A DNA stretch of 64,000 nt from Atopobiaceae bacterium (GCA_017545665.1 JAFWKQ010000040.1:1-64000); one strand, 5' to 3'; positions 1 through 8,486 are shown, counted from the first letter of the stretch. Numbers and translations are program-made. The notes: generated from the letters alone by a model not told the origin.

Positions 1-27
1 CAGTAGCAGTAGCAGTAGCAGCAGTAG
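1..27. repeat. CAG/TAG triplet repeat
   Basis: A short imperfect tandem repeat of CAGTAG units at the very edge of the window, before the DUF362 gene. The unit is repeated about four times and then dissolves. It could be the end of a repetitive reading frame or a spacer that continues to the left of the window. No function can be assigned. Confidence 0.5.
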
Positions 28-111
28 CGCCAAGTAACAAGCCTCGCGCAAATGTGCCCAACATTCAATTACAATAAAGATGCACACCGAGTCAAAGGAG
101 GAGGAGGAGGA

Positions 112-1137
112 ATGACAATCCATGCAGCAACACCTGCCACCGGCGGCGACCACTACATCGCACCACAGGAGCGCGACGGCGGCAGTTCGATCGTCTATTT
201 TACCCGCGACCTCAGCGCCGACGGCCTGCGCAAGGCCTTTGCCAAGATTGCAGACAAGCTCGACGGCCATGTGGCCATTAAGCTCCACACCGGCGAGAAG
301 GACGGTCCCAACATCATCCCCCGTCCTTGGGTCGCCGAGCTCGTGGAGAAGGACCTGCCCGAGGCAAAGATCGTGGAAACCAACACCTACTACGTTGGCG
401 ACCGCGACACCACCGAAAAGCACCGCGAAACCATTGCCCACAACGGATGGACGTTCTGTCCCGTGGACATAACGGACGAGGACGGCTACATCGAGTGGCC
501 GGTTGAGGGTGGCAAGTGGTTCGACACCATGGCCGTTGGCGCCAACCTCGCGAACTACGATTCGATGCTCACGCTCACCCACTTCAAGGGTCACATGATG
601 GGCGGTTTTGGCGGCTCCAATAAGAACCTCGGCATCGGCTGCGCCTCCGGCAAGGAGGGCAAGAAGTGGATTCACGCCCAGACGTCAGACGACGGCAAAA
701 CGTGGGGCGCGCAGTGGTCTGTTGCCAACGAGGAGCTCATGGAGAAAATCACCGAGTCCACCAAGGCGACCATCGACCACTTTGGCGACAAGATCGTATA
801 CATCAACGTACTGCGCAACATGAGCGTGAGCTGTGACTGCGAGGGCACCGCCGCCCAGCCGGTCGTAACCCCCAACGTGGGCATCCTCGTATCCACCGAC
901 ATCTGCGCCATCGATTCGGCGAGCGTGGACCTTGTGGTTGCCATGACCGACGCCGGCCTCGTGCACAACCACGACCTCGTGGAGCGCATGACCAGCCGCC
1001 ACGGCTTCCGCCAACTCGAGTACATGCACGAGCTGGGCATGGGCAACTGGCGCTATACGCTTCTGGATCTTGACAACGACGAGGCTGAGGTAAGCCTGAC
1101 CGACGCCGTGTCGCACGTCGTTCCGTTTGCGGGATAA
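112..1137 (+). CDS. DUF362 family protein
   Basis: A 341-residue soluble protein resembling the DUF362 family (COG2768, often described as uncharacterised Fe-S centre proteins). The family signature region is visible as LTHFKGHMMGGFGGSNKNLG, followed by a GCASGKEGK segment. Cysteines occur in CDCEG near residue 260. Many DUF362 proteins end in a ferredoxin-like domain with two CxxCxxC motifs. None is visible here, so this is a short form without its own 4Fe-4S domain. The ATG at 112 was chosen because a very strong purine-rich Shine-Dalgarno stretch ends just before it; an upstream in-frame ATG at 52 lacks one. It is transcribed alone and ends in a clear terminator. The biochemical role of the family is not known. 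Confidence 0.8.
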   Translation: MTIHAATPATGGDHYIAPQERDGGSSIVYFTRDLSADGLRKAFAKIADKLDGHVAIKLHTGEKDGPNIIPRPWVAELVEKDLPEAKIVETNTYYVGDRDTTEKHRETIAHNGWTFCPVDITDEDGYIEWPVEGGKWFDTMAVGANLANYDSMLTLTHFKGHMMGGFGGSNKNLGIGCASGKEGKKWIHAQTSDDGKTWGAQWSVANEELMEKITESTKATIDHFGDKIVYINVLRNMSVSCDCEGTAAQPVVTPNVGILVSTDICAIDSASVDLVVAMTDAGLVHNHDLVERMTSRHGFRQLEYMHELGMGNWRYTLLDLDNDEAEVSLTDAVSHVVPFAG

Positions 1138-1152
1138 GGTCACTCATTAAAA

Positions 1153-1197
1153 GGCCCATCCTCCCGCCGAGCCACACAGGGAGGATGGGTCTTTTTT
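1153..1197 (+). terminator. Rho-independent terminator after the DUF362 gene
   Basis: A 13-bp stem (GGCCCATCCTCCC paired with GGGAGGATGGGTC, one G-T pair) with a 13-nt loop is followed directly by six T residues. It lies 15 bases past the stop codon. Confidence 0.85.
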
Positions 1198-1256
1198 CGC
1201 TCTACACTACTTGAGGCGCATCGCAATTCAGACACAAAGAGCTCGCGTACCTCGCG

Positions 1257-2402
1257 CTACGTCAGACCGCCGTCCGCGTCCTTCTGCGCCAGGAACTCCC
1301 CAAACAGGGGAAGGTCGAAGCCCACGTATCCGCGTCTGCGCTCGCCTATGATACCCTGCCTCAGCATACGCTTGCGGTATGTGCCCGCATACGCACGCGA
1401 CTTGCCCATGCGTTCGGCTATGTTGGCCATGCTGCTTTCGTCCCTGTCTGGGAGCATGGCGCGCAGGAACGCGAGATCACCCTCAGAAAGCTCGCGGTAG
1501 GTTGACTCCAGAACACGCGAATACATCTCGTGACGCGCCATGTCCGTACCGCGCGCCACGTCGGCATAAGAGACCTCCGCCTCCCGGGGATGACAATCCC
1601 AAGCACGATACCCAACTAGCTGAAGCATAAAGGGAAACCCGTCGATAGCTGTTACAGCGAGGCTAGTAGCATCGTCGGACACAAAACGGCCCGACTCCGC
1701 TATGGTCCTGCGCCACGCATCCTCAATCTCGAAATGCGGAATGCGCCCAAGCCGCTCTCGCTGGGCTCTTCGCAAAAACGAGATTGACTTGTGGCCAGCA
1801 AGCTCGTCAACGTTGTAAGGAAGGCCCGCCATGATGAGCGCAATCCTTCTGCGCTCGATTACGAAGTGCTGGTATGTGGCCGCAAGCGTAACCATCTCGT
1901 CGACCTGTGGCGACACCTCGTCCACCGTAATCAAAAGACCAAGGTCGTGCGCAGCAAGGAGATCCAAAAGGTCCTCCATGGCAGTGCGCCACGTTGGCGC
2001 GTTCTGGGAAGGCAACTCCCACTCGGCATTAAGCAAGCCACCAACACCCAGCCCAGTAAGTCGCGGGCCATCATGATCGCCCAGAACCCTACTTGCCTTT
2101 CGCCGAGCGACCGCGAGCACCTCTTCAAGAAGACCAGGAAGGGCGGACACGCCCACGGAGATCCACCCGTGCCTCTCTGACATCTCGGCCACGTATCCCA
2201 GCAGTGCAGTTTTCCCTGTTCCACGCGCACCAGAGACGAGCGTCGTAAGCTCGGGCGCTCTTCCGCTTCGATCGAGCGCGCGACTCATGCGAGAGATAAA
2301 GTCGTTTCGACCTGCCATGAACAGTGGAATTTCGCCAAAGCTGGGCGTAAAGGGATTCTCGATGGAAGCGGAGTGACTCGGAAGCTGAGCAGTTTTTCTC
2401 AT
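1257..2402 (-). CDS. AAA ATPase, Orc1/Cdc6-like (STAND-type) ATP-binding protein
   Basis: A 381-residue P-loop ATPase. The Walker A motif GARGTGKT is at about residues 58-65 and the Walker B motif LLITVDE at about 156-162. After it come an arginine-rich helical lid region and a C-terminal winged-helix-like segment (DESSMANIAERMGKSRAYAGT) that looks like an HTH. This arrangement is typical of bacterial Orc1/Cdc6-like and archaeal-type AAA ATPases found as single genes of unknown function in anaerobes. The ATG at 2402 has a GAAAGAAG Shine-Dalgarno; a GTG at 2417 would add five residues. It is divergent from larE and has no operon partner. Substrate and role are unknown. Confidence 0.75.
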   Translation of the reverse strand: MRKTAQLPSHSASIENPFTPSFGEIPLFMAGRNDFISRMSRALDRSGRAPELTTLVSGARGTGKTALLGYVAEMSERHGWISVGVSALPGLLEEVLAVARRKASRVLGDHDGPRLTGLGVGGLLNAEWELPSQNAPTWRTAMEDLLDLLAAHDLGLLITVDEVSPQVDEMVTLAATYQHFVIERRRIALIMAGLPYNVDELAGHKSISFLRRAQRERLGRIPHFEIEDAWRRTIAESGRFVSDDATSLAVTAIDGFPFMLQLVGYRAWDCHPREAEVSYADVARGTDMARHEMYSRVLESTYRELSEGDLAFLRAMLPDRDESSMANIAERMGKSRAYAGTYRKRMLRQGIIGERRRGYVGFDLPLFGEFLAQKDADGGLT

Positions 2403-2664
2403 TTTTTCTTCTTTCACAGTTTTTTATTTTTTCATATTTTACCTCATGTTTCCGTCCGAGACGTTAGCACGACAAGCGACGTCTGCTTGCCGCACGAACT
2501 TATGTCGCCAGTGGACTCCGGGAGCTGGGTACACGTAGCGGCGGAGCTCTGAACACCGGCAAGGCTGGGCGCGACGGCATATCCAAATAACTTAGGGCCC
2601 GTTCCCTATCTGAGGCGTCTTTCATGGTATTGTCTGCCATAACAACCTCTTTGAAGGAGGACCC

Positions 2665-3483
2665 ATGGACGAACAGTTGCAAGCAAAGTATGCGGCGCTT
2701 AAGGACGCCCTTGCCGCATACCAAAGCGTCGCCGTTGCCTTTTCGGGCGGCACGGACTCGACGTTGCTCTCTAAGGTTGCCCACGACGTGTTGGGCGACG
2801 CCATGATTGCCATCACGATTGCCGGCGCCGCCACGCCCTCGCGCGTCGTGGACGAGGCGCAGGGCTGGGCGCAACGGGAGGGCATTCGCCACATGCGCAT
2901 TGCGTTCAACGAGCTCGAGGTGCCCGAGTTCGCGGCGAATGTGCCGGACCGCTGCTATCACTGCAAGTTGGCGATCTTTAGGACGATCCTAGGCCAAGCC
3001 GCGCAAAACGATTGCAAGGTGGTCGCGGACGGCTCCAACCTGGACGACCAAGGCGACTATCGCCCTGGTCTACGCGCGCTTGCCGAGCTTGGCATCAAGT
3101 CGCCTCTGTGCGACGCCAGCTTTACGAAAGGCGACGTGCGTGCGCTTAGTCGCGAGCTGGGCCTTCCCACCTGGAACATGCCCTCGGCGGCCTGTCTGGC
3201 ATCGCGCTTTGCCTATGGCGATCCGATAACACGCAAGAAGCTCGAGCGCGTGGAGGAGGCCGAGGACTATCTGCACGATCTGGGACTGGGCCAGCTGAGG
3301 GTACGCGTCCACGGTAGCGAGGGAGAGTTGGCGCGCATAGAAGTCGAAGCCGAGCGCATTGCCTCGCTTGCCGAGCCCAACACGCGGAACAAGATAGAGC
3401 AGCAGCTCCGGAGCCTCGGGTTTACCTATGTGAGCCTTGACCTTACGGGGTTCAGAAGCGGTGCCATGAACGAGGCCCTTTAA
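2665..3483 (+). CDS. larE: ATP-dependent sacrificial sulfur transferase LarE
   Basis: A 272-residue PP-loop pyrophosphatase family protein. LarE adenylates the carboxylates of the nicotinic-acid-derived precursor and donates sulfur in synthesis of the nickel-pincer cofactor of lactate racemase. The PP-loop SGGTDST is at residues 27-33, and ACLASRFAYG carries C177, which aligns with the sacrificial cysteine of Lactobacillus LarE. C97 and C100 form a CYHC pair. Together with C177 they match the three-cysteine LarE type reported to hold a [4Fe-4S] cluster and to be catalytic rather than sacrificial. The start has a GAAGGAGGA ribosome site. No larA, larB or larC is in the window, so the partner genes must lie elsewhere or the protein serves another nickel-pincer enzyme. 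Confidence 0.9.
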   Translation: MDEQLQAKYAALKDALAAYQSVAVAFSGGTDSTLLSKVAHDVLGDAMIAITIAGAATPSRVVDEAQGWAQREGIRHMRIAFNELEVPEFAANVPDRCYHCKLAIFRTILGQAAQNDCKVVADGSNLDDQGDYRPGLRALAELGIKSPLCDASFTKGDVRALSRELGLPTWNMPSAACLASRFAYGDPITRKKLERVEEAEDYLHDLGLGQLRVRVHGSEGELARIEVEAERIASLAEPNTRNKIEQQLRSLGFTYVSLDLTGFRSGAMNEAL

Positions 3484-3511
3484 GCAACCCACAAGCACAC
3501 AAACCAAAATG

Positions 3512-3540
3512 TTACGAGCTACCGCATGGCTTGTTACAAT
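3512..3540 (+). promoter_or_regulatory. Probable promoter of ddh
   Basis: TTACGA and TACAAT hexamers are separated by 17 bp, and the -10 box is preceded by TG in the extended -10 position (TGTTACAAT). Transcription would start around 3547, about 60 bases before ddh. Confidence 0.5.
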
Positions 3541-3606
3541 CGGGCAACACCCCCATACGTGCGGGTATGCTCTTCTTTGTATGCAGTGAAATCGAAGGAG
3601 GTTCCT

Positions 3607-4584
3607 ATGAGGATCGCAATAGCTGGTTATGGCAACCTTGGACGCGGTGTGGAAGCCGCCGTTACCAACGCTCCCGACATGGAGCTCGTCGGCATCTTCA
3701 CCCGCCGCGACCCCGCAACCGTAAGCGTCGCAACCGATGCCCCCGTATTAGCTTGGAACGACATGGCGAGCTACGCCGACAAGATTGATGTGGTGGTCAT
3801 TTGCGGAGGCAGTGCGACCGACCTGCCCACCCAGACCCCCGAGCTCGCCAAGCTCTTCTGCGTGGTGGACAGCTTTGACACGCACGCGAACATCCCCACC
3901 CACTTCGCCAACGTGGATGCCGCCGCACGCGCAGCAGGCAACCTCGGCGTCATTTCCTGCGGATGGGATCCCGGCCTGTTCTCGTTGGCGCGCCTCTATG
4001 CCAGCGCCGCGCTTCCGCAGGGCGCCGACTACACGTTCTGGGGTCGCGGCGTAAGCCAGGGCCACTCCGATGCCATCCGTCGCATCCCCGGCGTGGCAGA
4101 CGCGCGCCAGTACACTGTGCCCGTCCCCGAGGCCGTAAAGGCCGCTCGCTCGGGCGAGAATCCCGAGCTCACCACCCGCCAAAAGCATACGCGCGAGTGC
4201 TTTGTGGTTGCCGAGGAGGGCGCCGACCTGGCGGCTATCGAGAAGGCCATCGTCACCATGCCCAACTACTTTGCCGACTACGACACCACCGTCACGTTCA
4301 TCTCGCAGGCCGAGCTCGACGCCAACCATAAGGGACTCCCCCATGGCGGCACCGTCATTCGGAGCGGTCGCACCGGCCTCGATAGCGAGTTTTGCAACAC
4401 GGTGGAGTTCTCGCTCAACCTGGACTCCAATCCCTACTTCACCGGCAGCGTGCTCACAAGCGTCGCTCGCGCCGCCTACCGCATGCACGAGGAGGGCAAA
4501 GTGGGCGCCTACACGATGTTCGACATTCCGCCCGCGCTCTTGTCGCCTCTCTCTGCCGAGGAGCTGCGCGCGCACCTCATGTAA
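3607..4584 (+). CDS. ddh: meso-diaminopimelate D-dehydrogenase
   Basis: A 325-residue NADPH-dependent dehydrogenase (EC 1.4.1.16) that makes meso-2,6-diaminopimelate from tetrahydrodipicolinate in one step. The N-terminal dinucleotide-binding loop GYGNLG is at residues 7-12. The family blocks STGWDPG-like (ISCGWDPGLFSLARLYA), SQGHSDAIRRIPGV and the HGG segment (LPHGGTVI) are all present, and the length is that of corynebacterial Ddh. The ATG at 3607 follows an AAGGAGG site. The next gene is lysA, so the two form the last steps to DAP and lysine. The single-step dehydrogenase route is known mostly from Corynebacterium and some Bacilli and gut anaerobes. Confidence 0.93.
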   Translation: MRIAIAGYGNLGRGVEAAVTNAPDMELVGIFTRRDPATVSVATDAPVLAWNDMASYADKIDVVVICGGSATDLPTQTPELAKLFCVVDSFDTHANIPTHFANVDAAARAAGNLGVISCGWDPGLFSLARLYASAALPQGADYTFWGRGVSQGHSDAIRRIPGVADARQYTVPVPEAVKAARSGENPELTTRQKHTRECFVVAEEGADLAAIEKAIVTMPNYFADYDTTVTFISQAELDANHKGLPHGGTVIRSGRTGLDSEFCNTVEFSLNLDSNPYFTGSVLTSVARAAYRMHEEGKVGAYTMFDIPPALLSPLSAEELRAHLM

Positions 4585-4624
4585 GCGCAAGCAAACTAGG
4601 TTAGACTAAGTTAAGCCAATGTAT

Positions 4625-4653
4625 CGTGGGTCGGGGGTCATCCCCGGCCCGCG
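4625..4653 (+). other. Stem-loop in the ddh-lysA gap
   Basis: A GC-rich hairpin (CGTGGGTCGGGG paired with CCCCGGCCCGCG, with one mispair and G-T pairing) lies just upstream of the lysA ribosome site. There is no following T-run, so it is more likely an mRNA processing or stability element than a terminator. Confidence 0.5.
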
Positions 4654-4675
4654 AAGTATATGAAAGGGAGCCGCC

Positions 4676-5971
4676 ATGCTCTACGACAATCTGTCCGTTA
4701 ACGAGGCCGGCCATCTGTCCATAGCCGGAGTTGACGCCTGCGAGCTTGCCGCCACGTATGGGACGCCTCTTTACGTGCTGGACGAGAATCGCATGCGCGC
4801 GCGGTGCCGCACCTACGTGCAGGCCATGTCTGCACACTTTGCCCCGGGATCTATGCCCTTGTTTGCCAGCAAGGCGCTGTGCTTTAAGGGAATCTATCCC
4901 ATCGTGCAGGACGAAGGCATGGGTGCCGACGTCGTGTCGGCGGGAGAGGTGGCCACCGCCCTTGCGGCAGGCTTCCCCGCCGAGCGCCTGTACTTCCACG
5001 GCAGCAACAAGACCGATGCCGAGATAGCCTATGGCGTCGAGCAGGGCGTGGGCTGCTTTGTGGTAGACAACCTCGACGAGCTCCAGACGCTCTCGCGTGC
5101 GGCACAGGAGCGTGGCATCGTGCAGCAGGTGCTCCTGCGCATAACGGTGGGACTCGATCCCCATACGCTCGCGGCCATAAACACCGGCAAGGTGGACTCG
5201 CAGTTTGGCGTGCCCATCGAAACCGGACAGGCGCTGCGGTTTGTGGAGCAAGCCGTTCAGACGCCAAACGTCGAGGTGCTGGGCTATCACAGCCACATTG
5301 GAAGCCAGATCTTCGAGGCCACGTCGTTCTGCGACCAAGTGGACCGCCTCCTGGCCTTTGCCTGCGAGGTACGGGAGAAGCTCGGCTACGTTGCCGGCAC
5401 CTTCAATCTGGGCGGCGGCTTTGCCGTGCGCTATGTTGAGTCCGACCCCCAGGTAGACATTGCGGCAAACATAAAGGCCATCGCCGAGCACCTGAACGCC
5501 GGATGCAAGGAAGCGGACTATCCCGTGCCGCGCATCCTCATGGAGCCCGGCCGCTCCATCGTGGCCGACTCGGGCGTCACGCTCTACTCCGCGGGTCGCA
5601 TCAAGACCGTAGAGGGCTACCGCAGCTACGTTATGGTGGACGGCGGCATGACCGACAACCCCCGCTATGCGCTGTACAAGAGCGCCTACACCGTGCTCAA
5701 CGCCTCGCGCGCCGCAGAGGCCGCCGACTTTGAGTGCACCATTGCCGGACACTGCTGCGAGAGCGGCGACCGCATTGCCGAGGACATCCGCATCGCGCGT
5801 CCGAGCAACGGTGACGTGATTGCCGTGCTCACCACCGGCGCATACAACTTTGCCATGTCCAGCAACTACAACCGCCTGATGCGCCCGGCGCTCGTTATTA
5901 TCGCCAACGGAGAGGCGCGCCTCGCCGTGCGGCGCCAGACGGTCGAGGATCTGCTCGCGCTTGAAGCCTAG
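4676..5971 (+). CDS. lysA: Diaminopimelate decarboxylase
   Basis: A 431-residue fold-type III PLP enzyme that decarboxylates meso-DAP to L-lysine. The PLP lysine is K66 in FASKALCF. The GGGF phosphate-binding turn (FNLGGGFAVRY), the EPGRS block (ILMEPGRSIVADSG) and the substrate-binding CCESGD near residue 360 are all in place. The start ATG has a GAAAGGGAG Shine-Dalgarno. It sits 91 bp after ddh in the same direction, with a hairpin in the gap. The stop codon is followed after five bases by a long palindrome. Confidence 0.95.
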   Translation: MLYDNLSVNEAGHLSIAGVDACELAATYGTPLYVLDENRMRARCRTYVQAMSAHFAPGSMPLFASKALCFKGIYPIVQDEGMGADVVSAGEVATALAAGFPAERLYFHGSNKTDAEIAYGVEQGVGCFVVDNLDELQTLSRAAQERGIVQQVLLRITVGLDPHTLAAINTGKVDSQFGVPIETGQALRFVEQAVQTPNVEVLGYHSHIGSQIFEATSFCDQVDRLLAFACEVREKLGYVAGTFNLGGGFAVRYVESDPQVDIAANIKAIAEHLNAGCKEADYPVPRILMEPGRSIVADSGVTLYSAGRIKTVEGYRSYVMVDGGMTDNPRYALYKSAYTVLNASRAAEAADFECTIAGHCCESGDRIAEDIRIARPSNGDVIAVLTTGAYNFAMSSNYNRLMRPALVIIANGEARLAVRRQTVEDLLALEA

Positions 5972-5976
5972 TCCCA

Positions 5977-6055
5977 AAAAGCTGACAAGGGGACAGGTCA
6001 CTTGTCATACTTTTTGGAAAAGTATGACAAGTGACCTGTCCCCTTGTCAGCTTTT
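5977..6055. repeat. REP-like perfect palindrome (GGGGACAGGTC type), 38-bp arms
   Basis: Two 38-base arms are exactly complementary around a 3-base loop (5977-6014 and 6018-6055). The arm contains ACAAGGGGACAGGTCACTTG, close to the GGGGAC-containing repeats seen at 12657-12730 and 29373-29396. The element lies between convergent lysA and the YoaK-like gene, starts with a poly-A and ends with a poly-T, so it could terminate transcription from both sides. The right arm contains the last codons and TGA stop of the YoaK-like gene. Confidence 0.9.
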
Positions 6056-6754
6056 GTGCCGGTAGCGCATTACCGTAATGACAATAACCGCCACCCCAAG
6101 CAGCACGATTGCCGGAACAACCGCGGCTTTGTCCCAAAGGTCGCAGGCGCGCGTGCCCACAAAGGCACCCGCGGCAAACGTTGCGATGATGCTCAAAAAG
6201 CGCACGGCGCGCAGGAGTTGCGCTGGTTCGTGGCGCATCGTCCAGGCAAATATGCAGTCCACGAACTTTCGTAGATTGCCCGTGCTCATGGTGGTTACGA
6301 TGGCGTCTCCCCTAAACGTGGTAAACGTCTCGTATTGCATGGCCGCAACAAACGACACGATGCAGTTGGCGAGCATGTCCCATTCCCTGCTCAGCGGAAT
6401 GAACCCCACTATGGCAAGTCCGCACATCTCCGCCACGAGCACGGAGCGTCGCACGAGACGGCGCTTCTTGAGCATGAGCATCTCCTTGGCGCCAAGGGCA
6501 ACGATAAGTCCCAGCGTGAACGCCGCAATGGGAAGCAGGAACGACAAGTACGTGTCGCTCGCACCGTTTGACAAGGCAATGCCCAGCTTAACGATGTTTC
6601 CCGTCTGTGCGTTTGCAAACACCCCGCCGCGCTTGAAGTAGGTGTAGGCATCCAAATACCCGCCCACCAGCGTAAGGACGTAGGCAATGCGCATACGCTG
6701 CGTGGGGTCAAGGGCGCTTGCGGGAACGCCGCCAGATGGTGCTGCTTCACTCAT
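6047..6754 (-). CDS. YoaK family (DUF1275) membrane protein
   Basis: A 235-residue integral membrane protein with about six hydrophobic segments. It shows the features of the DUF1275/YoaK family: an N-terminal GGYLDAYTYFKRGGVFANAQ block, then TGNIVKLG, and a second half-repeat with TTMSTGNLRKFVD. The family is of unknown function. The ATG at 6754 has an AAGGAG site six bases upstream; an upstream start at 6772 lies inside that site and is unlikely. The final lysine and serine codons and the TGA stop are part of the palindrome at 5977-6055, so insertion of that element has probably rewritten the C-terminus. Confidence 0.8.
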   Translation of the reverse strand: MSEAAPSGGVPASALDPTQRMRIAYVLTLVGGYLDAYTYFKRGGVFANAQTGNIVKLGIALSNGASDTYLSFLLPIAAFTLGLIVALGAKEMLMLKKRRLVRRSVLVAEMCGLAIVGFIPLSREWDMLANCIVSFVAAMQYETFTTFRGDAIVTTMSTGNLRKFVDCIFAWTMRHEPAQLLRAVRFLSIIATFAAGAFVGTRACDLWDKAAVVPAIVLLGVAVIVITVMRYRHKS

Positions 6755-6857
6755 GAGAATCTCCTTTTGCACGGGACTTGTTCATGGTAGACCTCTTTCC
6801 CGCATCAATGGACGCGAACCCGAATTGGGACAGCCCGTAAACCCTCCTACCGCCACT

Positions 6858-6987
6858 CCCAAAACCGAACAAACGAAAATCTAGGCAGTTTTTTCATCGA
6901 AAACGCCGTTTGTTCGGTTTTTGGGCAAGCGAAAACCGAACAAACGGCAAAATCAGATTAAAAACAAGCGAAATCTCCGTTTGTTAA
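6858..6987. repeat. ACCGAACAAACG repeat cluster
   Basis: The block AAAACCGAACAAACG occurs at about 6860 and again at 6930. It appears inverted at 6907-6924 (CGTTTGTTCGGTTTTTGGG) and in a shortened form at 6978. The result is two alternative hairpins in an AT-rich gap between divergently transcribed yoaK and fprA. No coding potential is seen. The same motif is not obvious elsewhere in the window. Confidence 0.7.
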
Positions 6988-7044
6988 GGTCCACGCCACG
7001 CAAAGGGACTGCTTCCATTACTTAGAATGCATATTTCAAACGCC

Positions 7045-7160
7045 CTCAGTTAGGCGTCCTTAGGAAGCGCTGGCGATTCCTAAGGACCGCTGCCGTTCGC
7101 GTCACCGCGCATGCGCCTAACCCGCAAGCAGCGGCTCACGAGGTGAACGAAGCCGCACGC
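7045..7160. repeat. Nested palindrome and decayed copy of the GC-rich core repeat
   Basis: GTTAGGCG and CGCCTAAC flank an inner TCCTTAGGAA / TTCCTAAGGA hairpin (7057-7086). Just after, GCGGCTCACGAGGTGAAC at 7131 resembles a worn copy of the core repeat found at 28259, 34650, 43135 and 51684. No gene is seen in 6755-7325 apart from these repeats. Confidence 0.5.
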
Positions 7161-7325
7161 GTGCCGAACGTGGACGTGGGGCATAGAGGCAGTTCGGGCT
7201 ATGCATCGCCTGCCTTTTACGTGCGGAGTCATTGGTCTTGTACGGCCATTTGGCTTATAGTGTTCTTGCGCAAGGGATTGGGGCTCAGCCACATACGAGT
7301 CCCTATTTACCAGAAAGGCAGCACT

Positions 7326-8486
7326 ATGCAAATTGCAGACGGTATTTACTACATTGGCGTAAACGACCACGAGCTCGACCTGTTTGAGGGCCAGTACATC
7401 GTTCCAAATGGCATGGCCTACAACTCCTACGCGATCCTGGACGACAAGATCGCGGTTATGGACAGCGTGGACGCCAACTTTGGCGACGAATGGATTGCGA
7501 ATCTGGAATCCGTGCTGGATGGTCGCACGCCAGACTATCTTATTGTTCAGCACATGGAGCCCGACCACAGCGCCAACATCACCACCTTTGCATACAAGTA
7601 TCCCGAGGCCACGATCGTGGGCAGCGTGGGCGCCTTTAACATGATGCAAAACTACTTTGGCACCAAGTTCGAGGGTCGTAACCTCATAGTGAAGGAAGGC
7701 TCCACGCTTTCGCTTGGCACCAAGGAGCTCACCTTTATCGCCGCGCCAAACGTGCATTGGCCCGAGGTAATCTTTACGTACGACGCCACCGACAAGGTGC
7801 TTTTCTCTGCCGATGCCTTTGGCAAGTTTGGCGCACTCGACGTGGAAGAGGACTGGGACTGCGAGGCGAGGCGCTACTACTTTGGCATCGTGGGCAAATT
7901 CGGCGTCCCCGTGCAAAAGGTGCTGGCCAAGGCCGCCAATTTGGACATCCAAACCATTTGCCCCCTGCACGGTCCCATCCTTTCCGAAAACCTCGAGCAC
8001 TACCTTGGTCAGTACCAAACGTGGTCCGCGTACGACGTGGAGACCCCTGGCGTCGTAATCGCCTACTCCAGCGTATACGGCCACACGAAGGAGGCCGTCG
8101 AGCTGCTTGCCAGCGAGCTCGAGAAGAAGGGCTGCCCGCGCGTCGTGGTTACCGACCTCGCACGCGACGATCAGGCAGAGGCCGTTGAGGATGCCTTCCG
8201 CCATGGCCACTTGGTACTGGCAACCACCACATACTGCGGTGGCGTCTTCCCCGCCATGGAGCAGTTCATCCATCACCTGCTCGATCACGCCTTCCAAAAG
8301 CGCACCGTGGCCTTTGTGGAAAACGGCTCGTGGATGCCGGCGGCCACCAAGGGAATGCGCGCACTTATGGAGAAGTGTGCAAACATTACGTTTGCCCAGA
8401 ACTCGGTTACCGTAAAGGGTGCGCTCAACGACGATTCACGCGCGCAAATAGACGCTCTGGCAACCGAGCTGGCAGCGCAGTTCTAA
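7326..8486 (+). CDS. fprA: Flavodiiron protein (A-type flavoprotein, oxygen/NO reductase)
   Basis: A 386-residue protein with an N-terminal metallo-beta-lactamase-like diiron domain and a C-terminal flavodoxin domain. The diiron ligands are visible as HMEPDH (residues 76-81), a histidine in APNVHWPE, the aspartate in FSADAFG and a histidine in CPLHGPI. The flavodoxin domain starts near residue 247 with IAYSSVYGHTKEAVELLA, the FMN phosphate loop. Such proteins reduce O2 to water or NO to N2O and protect strict anaerobes, usually with rubredoxin as donor. No rubredoxin gene is adjacent. The ATG at 7326 has an AGAAAGG site; a longer in-frame extension upstream runs through repeats and is not coding. 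Confidence 0.93.
   Translation: MQIADGIYYIGVNDHELDLFEGQYIVPNGMAYNSYAILDDKIAVMDSVDANFGDEWIANLESVLDGRTPDYLIVQHMEPDHSANITTFAYKYPEATIVGSVGAFNMMQNYFGTKFEGRNLIVKEGSTLSLGTKELTFIAAPNVHWPEVIFTYDATDKVLFSADAFGKFGALDVEEDWDCEARRYYFGIVGKFGVPVQKVLAKAANLDIQTICPLHGPILSENLEHYLGQYQTWSAYDVETPGVVIAYSSVYGHTKEAVELLASELEKKGCPRVVVTDLARDDQAEAVEDAFRHGHLVLATTTYCGGVFPAMEQFIHHLLDHAFQKRTVAFVENGSWMPAATKGMRALMEKCANITFAQNSVTVKGALNDDSRAQIDALATELAAQF

Noticed and set aside
1-27. Possible CRISPR-like or microsatellite array at the left edge
   Set aside because: Repeat unit is only six bases with no spacers. It is a simple triplet repeat.
3748-4590. Long open frame antisense to ddh (280 codons, minus strand)
   Set aside because: It lies opposite a certain enzyme gene, has biased composition from GC-rich third positions and no ribosome site or family motif.
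4601-6001. 466-codon open frame antisense to lysA
   Set aside because: lysA on the plus strand has all catalytic motifs. The antisense frame is a by-product of codon bias and its translation is low in hydrophobic core patterns.
7080-8297. 405-codon open frame antisense to the flavodiiron gene
   Set aside because: Same reason: the sense strand encodes the diiron ligands and flavodoxin loop in order.
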